A DNA stretch of 64,000 nt from contig JAEUHK010000002.1 in NCBI GenBank assembly GCA_016795465.1, forward strand, positions 1 to 64,000, in the 5' to 3' direction. Position numbers and translations under genes: made by a program. Each line of letters starts with the position of its first letter. The stretch's first letter is position 1. Positions 43,839 to 51,057 of this stretch are shown here, in pieces. This stretch comes from Verrucomicrobiaceae bacterium. Lineage in GTDB: Bacteria > Verrucomicrobiota > Verrucomicrobiia > Verrucomicrobiales > Verrucomicrobiaceae. Below the pieces are notes generated by a model. It ran no database searches, was not told the origin of the DNA, and saw nothing but the letters and a program-made list of their open reading frames with translations.

Positions 43839-45338
43839 TCAGCTCAGGTCCTTGCCCTTCGTTTCCGGGGCAAACCAGACCACCACGATGCCCAGCAGGT
43901 AAATGAAGCACAGCACGCTGCCCGCCTTGGCGAAGGAACCGCCGAAGTAGTTCATCAAATTCGCTGTTTGCAGCGCTCCGATGGCAGCCAGCACGCGGCC
44001 GAAATTGAAGCAGAAGCCCTGGCCGGTGGCACGCACCTGCGTGGGGAAGAGCTCCGGGAAGTAGAGCGGGAAGAAGCCGTAGAAGGAGGCGCTGATGCCG
44101 CCGATCAGGAAGCCCGTGAAGAGGAACCAGTTCGTGTAGGTGGAGTTCGTCTGGTAGAAGAGGAGGGCGGCGGTGATCGTGGCCACACACAGGATGCTGT
44201 AGGTCACGCGGCGTCCCAGCTTGTCACCCATCAGCGCTGCCACCATGGTGAAAATGATCGCTCCAGTGGCCGTCCAGATCTGCGCCCAGTCCTTCGCATG
44301 CAGCGCAGGGTTTCCAGCCAGCTCTTCGGCCCACTTCGGTGCCCACTGCACCGCGCCCCACGTGCCCATCAGGGCCACACCGGCCAGTCCTGCGCCCAAA
44401 AGCATCCGCTTGATGATAAAAGGACGTGACGCACCGGGATCCTCGGAGCCCGCACGGCCGAGATACTGCCAAACCGGGAAAAGATAGCCCAGCAGCGTGA
44501 TTACCAACCCGACCACCGTGACCAAAATGGCGACGGGTGTGGCGATGGTGATGCTTTTCGGTGCCCAGACCCAGACGATGCCGAGCGCCGATGCGCAGCC
44601 GATTAGCACACCCAGCAGGTCTTTCGTGGCCCAGTGATCCGTGCTGCCCTTCGCCTTCTCCTCCTCCCATTTTTTGGATTCACCCACAAAGATCTGGATG
44701 AAGAACACCAGGAAGGCAGGCACCGCGCCGCTCATCATCAGGATGCGCCAGCCGTTGTTGGAGAGCAGCGTCGTGACCGTCTCCTGCCCCAGTCCCACTG
44801 CCAGCAGCGCGTTGTTTACCGTGCCCAGCACGCTCGCCAGTCCCAAGCTCAAGAAGCCGCCGAGGAGGTAGCCCACATTCGCCGCCGCTCCGATCAGCCC
44901 TGCCACAAGCATTCGTGACTTGCCGGGCCACACTTCATTCACCAGCGCCACGCCCAGCGACCACTCGCCACCCATGCCCAGAGACGCGATGAAGCGGTAG
45001 ACCGCGATTTCCTCCGCGTGCTTCGCAATTCCGCACAGGCCGGTGAAGATGGCGTAGGTGAAAATCGAGAGGGACATCGCTTTGACGCGGCCGATGCGGT
45101 CGCCCAGCCAGCCAAAGACCACGCCACCCGTGGCCGCTCCGACGAGGAACATGGCCATGATGACGCCAAACCAGTTGTTCAAGGTCCCAGCGGCCTCGCC
45201 CGCCAGCAGTTCCTTCAGCGCATCGCGCCCGGTCAGGGGGAAAAGACCCATTTCAAACCCGTCAAACATCCACCCGAGAAAGGCGGCGAGCAGGGCTGCG
45301 GTGCGGGCGGTGGAGGAGGAATCGGAGTTGGATGCCAT
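43839..45338 (-). CDS. MFS transporter, sugar/organic-acid porter type
   Basis: A 499-aa major facilitator with 12 helices. The signature GWLGDRIGRVKAM after helix 2 and the second-half equivalent GDKLGRRV near 395 are clear, as is the SLGMGGEWSLGVALVNEVWP segment of the sugar/aromatic-acid porters. The enlarged central region, about residues 215-310, holds two or three extra hydrophobic stretches. The substrate is not predictable. The ATG at 45338 gives the short acidic start typical for MFS proteins; a longer frame from 45434 is unlikely. It converges with the 292-aa protein gene. Confidence 0.9.
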   Translation of the reverse strand: MASNSDSSSTARTAALLAAFLGWMFDGFEMGLFPLTGRDALKELLAGEAAGTLNNWFGVIMAMFLVGAATGGVVFGWLGDRIGRVKAMSLSIFTYAIFTGLCGIAKHAEEIAVYRFIASLGMGGEWSLGVALVNEVWPGKSRMLVAGLIGAAANVGYLLGGFLSLGLASVLGTVNNALLAVGLGQETVTTLLSNNGWRILMMSGAVPAFLVFFIQIFVGESKKWEEEKAKGSTDHWATKDLLGVLIGCASALGIVWVWAPKSITIATPVAILVTVVGLVITLLGYLFPVWQYLGRAGSEDPGASRPFIIKRMLLGAGLAGVALMGTWGAVQWAPKWAEELAGNPALHAKDWAQIWTATGAIIFTMVAALMGDKLGRRVTYSILCVATITAALLFYQTNSTYTNWFLFTGFLIGGISASFYGFFPLYFPELFPTQVRATGQGFCFNFGRVLAAIGALQTANLMNYFGGSFAKAGSVLCFIYLLGIVVVWFAPETKGKDLS

Positions 45339-45460
45339 ACGGGGTCGGGAGAGGGAACGGGGAGGATGGCAACAAACGAGGCCACAGGGAAGGAATTTCG
45401 CCTGCGGGCACAAAATGAGTTCCTTCCGCCACATTCGTGCGAACCACTTTACACGGGCGC

Positions 45461-45481
45461 ATCATTCTTCATTCATCCCCG
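45461..45481 (+). repeat. short TTCATTC-type repeat upstream of the coiled-coil gene
   Basis: CATCATTCTTCATTCATCCC, a shorter relative of the repeats at 18519, 28471 and 32461, ending about 24 bases before the next ATG. Confidence 0.4.
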
Positions 45482-45504
45482 CCCCTTTCCCGACCTCCTT
45501 TTCG

Positions 45505-46227
45505 ATGACCACCAAGCTCGATCCCAAATTCACCAGCCTCCTCACCGACACCGCCGCCAAGCTGCAATCCCTCGACGTGCTCCCTCGCGTGCATGCCGAT
45601 GCCGCCGAGGCCCTCATCGCCACCGCCAGCGAGATCGGCAGGCAGTTGAATGAATTCGCCGTGCAGCTCATCGAGGCTCAGGAGGCCAAAATCGCCGCGG
45701 ACGAGGCCGAGAAGGAAGCCGCCCGCCTCGCGAAGGAGCAGGCCATCGCCGAAAAAGCCGCCGAGCGTGCCCGCATCCTGGCCGAAAAGGAGGCTGCGAA
45801 GCTCGCCGCCGCGGAAGCGAAGATCAAAGCCATGGAAGAGAAGGAAGCCGCACGCCTCGCGAAGGAGCAGGCCGCTGCCGAGAAGGCCGCCGAACGTGCC
45901 CGCATCGAAGCTGAACGTGAAGCCGCCCGCAAAGCCGCCGCTGAAGCCAAGGAACGCGAGCGTCTCGAACGCGAGGCCGCCCGCGAAGCCGAGCGCGAAC
46001 AGGCCCGCAAAGAGCTCGAGGCCATGAAAGCCGCCGCCATTGCCATCAAAGCCAAGCAAGAGGCTGACAACGCCGCCGCTAAAAAAGCCGAGGAGGAAGC
46101 CCGTGCCCGTCGTGAAGCCGCTCTCGCCAAGGCCCGTGCCGAGCAAGAGGCCAAGATGCGTGCCCGTCAGGCCGCCTCGCTCGCCATCCTCGCCGCTGAA
46201 AAAGCCGCGATCGAGGCCAAGAAGTAA
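45505..46227 (+). CDS. alanine/glutamate/lysine-rich long helix protein (TolA-like coiled coil)
   Basis: A 240-aa protein. Residues 1-55 form a globular or helical head (TKLDPKFTSLLTDTAAKLQS). Residues about 58-240 are a continuous charged helix with repeated words such as EAARLAKEQAAAEKAAERAR, rich in Ala, Glu, Lys and Arg. The i/i+4 charge pattern suggests a single alpha helix or coiled coil rather than a folded domain. There is no membrane segment or signal, unlike TolA. Function unknown. The stop abuts the convergent DUF1552 gene directly. Confidence 0.75.
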   Translation: MTTKLDPKFTSLLTDTAAKLQSLDVLPRVHADAAEALIATASEIGRQLNEFAVQLIEAQEAKIAADEAEKEAARLAKEQAIAEKAAERARILAEKEAAKLAAAEAKIKAMEEKEAARLAKEQAAAEKAAERARIEAEREAARKAAAEAKERERLEREAAREAEREQARKELEAMKAAAIAIKAKQEADNAAAKKAEEEARARREAALAKARAEQEAKMRARQAASLAILAAEKAAIEAKK

Positions 46228-47487
46228 TCAGGCCTCCAGCCCGCTCATCTCGCCCGTGCTCGTCGCAAACGACTCATCCTGCATGCCAAGCCGATGCAGC
46301 ATGCTCAAATAGAGATTCGGCAGCGGGTAGTTGTCCTTTTGGTCGAAGGCGAGGTGCTGGCCGTGTTTGAAGCCGCCGCCGGCGAAGAGGACGGGCATGT
46401 TCTTGTTGTCGTGGCTGCTGGCGTTGCCGAGGTTGGAGGTCAGCAGCACCATCGTGTCGTCGAGGAGCTTGTCGGTCTTCAGTTTGCGCAGGAAGGCGGC
46501 CCATTCGTGGATCACGCCCTGCTCGACGAGGGCGAGCTGCGCCAGCTTTTCCTCGTCCATGCCGTGATGACTGAGGTTGTGGTAGCTTTCATCGACGCCT
46601 TCAATGCCCTGCACGTTGTTGCCGGTGACATGCAGCGTGATGAAACGCGTGCTGTCCGTGGCCAGCGCCATGTGAACGATGTCGAGATAGATGCGCTCGA
46701 CGGCCACTTCGTTGTCACGCGGGATCTGACGCGGCGGCGCGAGCTTCACCTTCGGCTTCGGTTTGTGCGTCCAGGCCTCGTTCGCGGCGAGCCGCTGCTC
46801 CAGCTCGCGCACACTCGTGAACCAAGCATCGAGCTTGTCACGATCGCCTGAGCCGAGCTCGCGCTGGAGCGATTTCGCCTCCGCGCCGACGACATCCATC
46901 ACGCTGCGGCCCTGGCGGATCAATTCGGCCTGCCGCTCCTGCTCCGCAGGCGTGTCATCGACAAAAAGTCGCGTGAAGAGCTTCATCGCGCTGTTTTCCG
47001 CCGGAATCATCGAGCCGTTCTCCGTGTAGCTCGGGCTCGTCTGCGAGTTCGTGTTCAAAACGAGCGATGGAAACCGCGTCTCATGCCCCAGATGCTTCGC
47101 CATGAGCTGATCGAGCGAAATCGTGTTCCGCGTCGTCGAGCCCCGCGCATTCGGACAGGCCGAAAAGATGCTCCCCTCCGCTGTGTGACCACCCGTGACC
47201 CCCGGATGCGACGAACCCGACACCACCGTGAAATCCTCCCGCATATCCTGAATGACCGCGAGATAGCGCGAGGGTTTGTAATCACGTCCAGCGCCCTCCG
47301 GCACCAAATTCGGATTGTGCAGCCCCAACGCCAAGCTCATCCCCACAAAGCGCTTCGCCCGCTTCGTCTCCTTCACCGCCGCAAACGCCGGCGTCATCGC
47401 TTCAAGCAACGGAAGCCCGAGCGTGATGCCCGCACCGCGCAGCATCGCGCGACGGGAGAGGTGTTTCTGAAAGGTGAAGGTGCTCAT
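46228..47487 (-). CDS. Tat-exported DUF1552 protein
   Basis: A 419-aa protein with a twin-arginine signal (RRAMLRGAGITLGLPLLEAM, residues about 12-31). The DUF1552 body includes NTISLDQLMAKHLG, FPSLVLNTN, the helical section near residue 200-235, and ASSHDNKNMPVLFAGGGFKH near the C-terminus, related to the sulfatase/DUF1501 superfamily. The family is abundant in Planctomycetes, Verrucomicrobia and Myxobacteria and is normally encoded directly after a DUF1592-type cytochrome gene. Here that partner is about 3.6 kb upstream (51058-53355), with foreign genes between. Function unknown; probably periplasmic oxidation or polymer use. Confidence 0.9.
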   Translation of the reverse strand: MSTFTFQKHLSRRAMLRGAGITLGLPLLEAMTPAFAAVKETKRAKRFVGMSLALGLHNPNLVPEGAGRDYKPSRYLAVIQDMREDFTVVSGSSHPGVTGGHTAEGSIFSACPNARGSTTRNTISLDQLMAKHLGHETRFPSLVLNTNSQTSPSYTENGSMIPAENSAMKLFTRLFVDDTPAEQERQAELIRQGRSVMDVVGAEAKSLQRELGSGDRDKLDAWFTSVRELEQRLAANEAWTHKPKPKVKLAPPRQIPRDNEVAVERIYLDIVHMALATDSTRFITLHVTGNNVQGIEGVDESYHNLSHHGMDEEKLAQLALVEQGVIHEWAAFLRKLKTDKLLDDTMVLLTSNLGNASSHDNKNMPVLFAGGGFKHGQHLAFDQKDNYPLPNLYLSMLHRLGMQDESFATSTGEMSGLEA

Positions 47488-47642
47488 GAAGTGGGGAGGT
47501 CGGTAACGCTTGGCAGAGTGGTGTCTATCCCGGTATTCCGTTCAGCCTGACTTTCTCTTTTGGGAGCTGCTATCTTGCACCTCTGTCCGTGATTCGCGCA
47601 GGTTTGAACTTCCCCGTCGCTGATCCCATCACTCGTCCCTAG

Positions 47643-47792
47643 CTCAACGTCGAAATCATCAAGTTTGACACACTAACCATCGAAGCATAGCGAGCGATAG
47701 ACTTACTGCCAGAACGCCGCACCGCTCTGATCGCCGCCGCCGTGATCGGGCAGATCGATGTGCGAGGACTGTCCAATTGGTCTCAGCCATGA
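47643..47792 (+). pseudogene. degraded C-terminal fragment of a type I specificity subunit (hsdS)
   Basis: Read in the frame of 47643, the sequence gives LNVEIIKFDTLTIEA, stop, RAIDLLPERRTALIAAAVIG and then QIDVRGLSNWSQP, stop. This matches the well-known HsdS tail (KLDALTAEAxRAIxLLxERR followed by TALIxAAVTGxIDVRG), with one internal stop where a Gln or similar codon is expected (TAG at 47688). The final TGA (47790-47792) overlaps the ATG of the next gene. The fragment differs in family from the intact hsdS at 21150, so it is not a copy of it. Everything upstream of this tail has been lost. Confidence 0.75.
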
Positions 47793-48499
47793 AACCGGAC
47801 TGCCACTTCTACAGCCTTGATCTCAAGACGCTAGTCGAGACCATCGAGAGCCGCTGTCAGGCCGGAGTGAAGCATCAAAGGCGGATCGGTGAGATATGGA
47901 GTGCGTGCATTTTCACCCTTTGCCTGGAGCACCATGAAGGGAAGAGGTTCCTGATCAGCTTTCCCGAGCGCGGCAGCAAGCCTGCGCAGGCATCGGTGGA
48001 AGACCTTATGGCTGGCAAGGTGGGAGAACTTGATGACTGGGACATTGTTCTCATCCCTGATCTAGGGCCGGACGGTCCTGCCGAACGTGAATTTTACCCA
48101 TACCAGTTGGTGAGCTACCGGCGCAGAGAGAATCCAAGCACGGAGGACCTTATCAATTTCCTCGAAGAGAAGAAGTTGAAGAAAGCATCTGGGGGCGACT
48201 TGGCGCTTGTTGTCCATCTTGAACAGGAAACGCCTTTTAGGTTCGACTGGGTGAAAGTAGCCATTCACTTGATGATGCGCCGCCCGAAATGCCCGTATCA
48301 GCAAGTGTTCATGCTTGGCGAGTTCGGAGACCCCGAAAAACCTTATTGGCAATGCCGCCAAATGTTTCCCTTGATGCTTCCGATGCAGAATCTCGACAGG
48401 GAAAGTGCCAGGCGGCTTGTTCAGGACAGGCCTACCTATCCTACAACAGAACGCATGCCTGCGAATCCAGGAAATAGTGAAAGAAGTTACAGACCATGA
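47789..48499 (+). CDS. unknown protein following an hsdS remnant
   Basis: A 236-aa protein, family not recognised. The start at 47789 is supported by the four-base overlap (ATGA) with the hsdS remnant. Visible features are LVETIESRCQAGVKHQRRIG near residue 16, a strand-like DWDIVLIPDLG and EFYPYQLVSYRR near 90-120, and GDLALVVHLEQ near 140. The D...Q-x-V pattern loosely recalls PD-(D/E)xK nucleases, but no full motif can be shown. Base composition is visibly less GC-rich than the flanking genes. Its stop overlaps the start of the GIY-YIG gene, so a coupled accessory role in a restriction locus is possible. Confidence 0.6.
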   Translation: MKPDCHFYSLDLKTLVETIESRCQAGVKHQRRIGEIWSACIFTLCLEHHEGKRFLISFPERGSKPAQASVEDLMAGKVGELDDWDIVLIPDLGPDGPAEREFYPYQLVSYRRRENPSTEDLINFLEEKKLKKASGGDLALVVHLEQETPFRFDWVKVAIHLMMRRPKCPYQQVFMLGEFGDPEKPYWQCRQMFPLMLPMQNLDRESARRLVQDRPTYPTTERMPANPGNSERSYRP

Positions 48500-49359
48500 T
48501 CTCCCATCCCAAGACCATTCAAATCTTCCTTCCCGGTGGTGATCCGAGGGGCATCCGCGTGTCGGAAATCACCACCCGGATCGTACAGGTGATCGAGGTG
48601 CCGCGCAGTCTGCTGCAAGACTTCCTCCAGATGCCCGAAAGCAGCCAGGTGGCGCTCTACTTCCTGTTTGGCGAGGCGGAGGACGGCACCGGGCAGCGCG
48701 TTTACATCGGCCAGACGGGCGATCCGCGAGCCCGCCTGACGCAGCACCACAAGGAAAAAGACTTCTGGGAGCGGGCGCTGGTGCTGGTCTCCAAGACGAA
48801 CAGCCTAATCACCAACCACGTGCTCTTTCTAGAGTGGCATTGCCTCCAAGCCACACGCAAGGCTGGACGTTACGCAGACGAAAACGGTAACAGCGGAACC
48901 AAGCCCCACACACCCGCGCCGCTGGAGGCGGAGTGCTTGGAGATTTTTGAAACCGGGCAGGTGCTCCTGGCCACGCTCGGGTATCCGCTCTTTGATCCCG
49001 TGGCCGCGCCTGCGCCGGGTCCGGGCAAGGAAGAGCGGTTTCTCTGCACCATGGACGGCGTGAGAGGCGAAGGACTCTACACGCAGGAAGGTTTTGTGGT
49101 GCTGAAAGGCTCGGTGGGGAAACGCGCCGATGCCCGCTCGCTGGTCGGGCACAGCTACGAAACGCTGAGGCCGACATTGATCGAAGCCGGCGTGCTGGAG
49201 ATACACGGGGATGAAGTAGTCTTTGTGAAGGATCATCTTTTCAAGAAGCCCAGTCCCGCCGCCGTGGCCCTGCTGGGCAAACCCTCGAACGGCTGGGAGG
49301 TCTGGAAGACCCCCATGGGCCGGACGCTGAATGAACTGAAGAGGCAAGCGCCTCTGTGA
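48496..49359 (+). CDS. GIY-YIG nuclease family protein with C-terminal DUF4357
   Basis: A 287-aa protein. Residues about 50-115 match a GIY-YIG nuclease core with a divergent first strand (VALYFLFGEAEDGTGQRVYI, then GQTGDPRARLTQHHKEK), with the catalytic Arg in the helix and a Glu in FLEWHCLQ. Residues about 205-280 match DUF4357 (GSVGKRADARSLVGHSY, PSPAAVALLGKPSNGWEVWK). This pairing is common in prophages and defence islands. It probably nicks or cuts nucleic acid. It overlaps the upstream unknown gene by four bases and is followed by a 67-base gap. Confidence 0.87.
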   Translation: MISHPKTIQIFLPGGDPRGIRVSEITTRIVQVIEVPRSLLQDFLQMPESSQVALYFLFGEAEDGTGQRVYIGQTGDPRARLTQHHKEKDFWERALVLVSKTNSLITNHVLFLEWHCLQATRKAGRYADENGNSGTKPHTPAPLEAECLEIFETGQVLLATLGYPLFDPVAAPAPGPGKEERFLCTMDGVRGEGLYTQEGFVVLKGSVGKRADARSLVGHSYETLRPTLIEAGVLEIHGDEVVFVKDHLFKKPSPAAVALLGKPSNGWEVWKTPMGRTLNELKRQAPL

Positions 49360-49426
49360 TCGTGTCCGAGCCTGAATCCGAAAACTTGATTGAACTTAAC
49401 CATCTAAACCGATAGCTTTGCCTTCC

Positions 49427-50518
49427 ATGACTCAGGAACCGTTCATCCAGCCCCGCTTCGTCGGGCCGAGATTTGAGGGGCACACGCTCCCTCTCTCGGC
49501 GGCGAAGGACCTGGCGGCGTATGAGGAACTAGTGCTGGAACTGGCGAAGCACCTCTTCCGTGAAAAGCAGACTGACCGCGTGCGCGTGCCCAAGGGGTTC
49601 GCCCAGGGCTTCAGTCTGCATATCCAGCGGATCGACGACGGAAGTACCAAGCCCGCACTGGTGGCAATGATGCTTGGTTCACTGCTTACTGATCCGCCAA
49701 TCGAGATCATCGAATCAAAGAACCTCATAAATGCTGTGATTGCCACGGAGGCAGAACAGGCGTTCCCAACGGGGTTTCCGAAGGAGTTTTACAGTTACTT
49801 CAACCGCATCGGTCGATCGCTGGAGCAGGGTGAATACATCGAGTGGCTGCCGGAGTCTCCGGTCAACAAAACGGTGCTGACTCCAGTGAAGCGCAAGCGC
49901 CTCGTTCTGGCGCACCGGGAGACCTACGAGCGAGAGGTCAGCCTGGTCGGCCTTGTAGAGGAGCTCAATGCCCCCAAGCGAACAGGCACGCTCAGCTCGC
50001 TTGAGAATCAGACGGTGACATTTGCCTTCGATGACCCCTTCTTCTCGGATCTCAAAGAGGCGCTCGGCAATCGGCGATTGAACGTAAGCATCAAGGGGGT
50101 GGGCGTGTTTGATGTGAACGACCGTCTCACCGCGATCACCGAGATCGAACAGTTGGAACTATTGCCTCACCTCAAGTTGGTGAACGGCATCGAGGCGCTG
50201 ACGGACCTGCAAGATGGATGGCTGGAAGGCGGCGGAAAGGCTCCAGACCATGAGCGTCTCACTGGGCTGATGAATGAGATGGTCCGGGTTTTTCCCGCCG
50301 ATCTGGAGTATCCAGCGGTGATGCCCACCGAGGAGGGAAACGTGGTCTTTGAGTGGATCAGGCCCCATGCGCGAATCGAGCTGGAGGTGAACTTTGCAGG
50401 CGGGCAGTTGGAACTTTATGCCACGAACCTGAAGACCGATCAGTTTGTGGAAGAAACCTATCCGCAGGACGGCTGGGCGGATGCCTTTGTGAAAGTCTCC
50501 ACCCTCCTCGTCGCATGA
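49427..50518 (+). CDS. unknown protein A of a two-gene unit in the inserted block
   Basis: A 363-aa protein, family not recognised. The ATG at 49427 (MTQEPFIQPRFVGPRFEGHT) is preferred to an in-frame TTG at 49418. The N-terminal half (LAAYEELVLELAKHLFREKQ, RVRVPKGFAQGFSLHIQRID) is alpha/beta. A middle region (RETYEREVSLVGLVEELNAP, TVTFAFDDPFFSDLKEALGN) is beta-rich. The C-terminal part (GNVVFEWIRPHARIELEVNF, then LELYATNLKTD) resembles a small alpha/beta sensor or binding domain. No catalytic motif is clear. It is coupled to the next gene by a four-base overlap, a pattern often seen in two-component toxin or defence units. Confidence 0.65.
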   Translation: MTQEPFIQPRFVGPRFEGHTLPLSAAKDLAAYEELVLELAKHLFREKQTDRVRVPKGFAQGFSLHIQRIDDGSTKPALVAMMLGSLLTDPPIEIIESKNLINAVIATEAEQAFPTGFPKEFYSYFNRIGRSLEQGEYIEWLPESPVNKTVLTPVKRKRLVLAHRETYEREVSLVGLVEELNAPKRTGTLSSLENQTVTFAFDDPFFSDLKEALGNRRLNVSIKGVGVFDVNDRLTAITEIEQLELLPHLKLVNGIEALTDLQDGWLEGGGKAPDHERLTGLMNEMVRVFPADLEYPAVMPTEEGNVVFEWIRPHARIELEVNFAGGQLELYATNLKTDQFVEETYPQDGWADAFVKVSTLLVA

Positions 50519-50931
50519 GTGCTGAATGGACATCTGAGAGCCTGTTTTACAGGCAGGTGAATCCAAGCTGGCTGGCAGAAGGAGTCCCGAGCAGCCAGGC
50601 ATTTGGCCCCACGCCCAAAGACGATGACAAGCTCTCCGTGGATGATGCCTCGAAGGTCTCCGCTGAAGGCTCATGGCGGCACTTCACCGAGAAGTTGGGC
50701 CTGCGATCAGTCGGAACATGGGCGGTGTCGATGGGGGAGGTGGAAGAGGCGGGTGATCTGCTCGTTGCCGCCTCCCCGACAGTGGTGGCAGAAGAACCAG
50801 TCAAGAACAACCCGGCGCACTGCCACGTGGATTTCTCCCCAGTGAGTTCCAAAGGCCAGAAGAAACGGAAGGCGCAGCATCTGGCGATGAAGGCAACCGC
50901 TCGCGGCTGCCTTTTTAATTTTGCCAGGTAA
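50515..50931 (+). CDS. unknown protein B of a two-gene unit in the inserted block
   Basis: A 138-aa protein. Conserved-looking stretches are ESLFYRQVNPSWLAEGVPSS, QAFGPTPKDDDKLSVDDASK, and NNPAHCHVDFSPV. I recall similar short proteins (pattern QxHPSW, SSQAFxPTPKDxxxLSVxDG, and HxxIDF at the end) next to unknown larger partners in many bacteria, without a name. There is no membrane segment or signal. The ATG at 50515 overlaps the stop of gene A. It is the last plus-strand gene of the block; 126 bases separate it from the end of the cytochrome gene on the other strand. Confidence 0.65.
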   Translation: MSAEWTSESLFYRQVNPSWLAEGVPSSQAFGPTPKDDDKLSVDDASKVSAEGSWRHFTEKLGLRSVGTWAVSMGEVEEAGDLLVAASPTVVAEEPVKNNPAHCHVDFSPVSSKGQKKRKAQHLAMKATARGCLFNFAR

Positions 50932-51057
50932 ATTCCCTCACTTCCCCGATCTCCGTCACCGGGCTGTTTGAGGTTAGGGGCTGGAATGGTTAGTCGATCT
51001 CGCGAATTTCTACAAGGCACCGAAGCTTTTGGGTCTTTCGTTGCCAGACTGCTTTTC

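Noticed and set aside
47488..51057. Integration site with flanking direct repeats around the inserted block
   Set aside because: Both edges were compared by eye. Only an 8-base CTTTTGGG match was seen, too short to call, and there is no integrase, transposase or tRNA.
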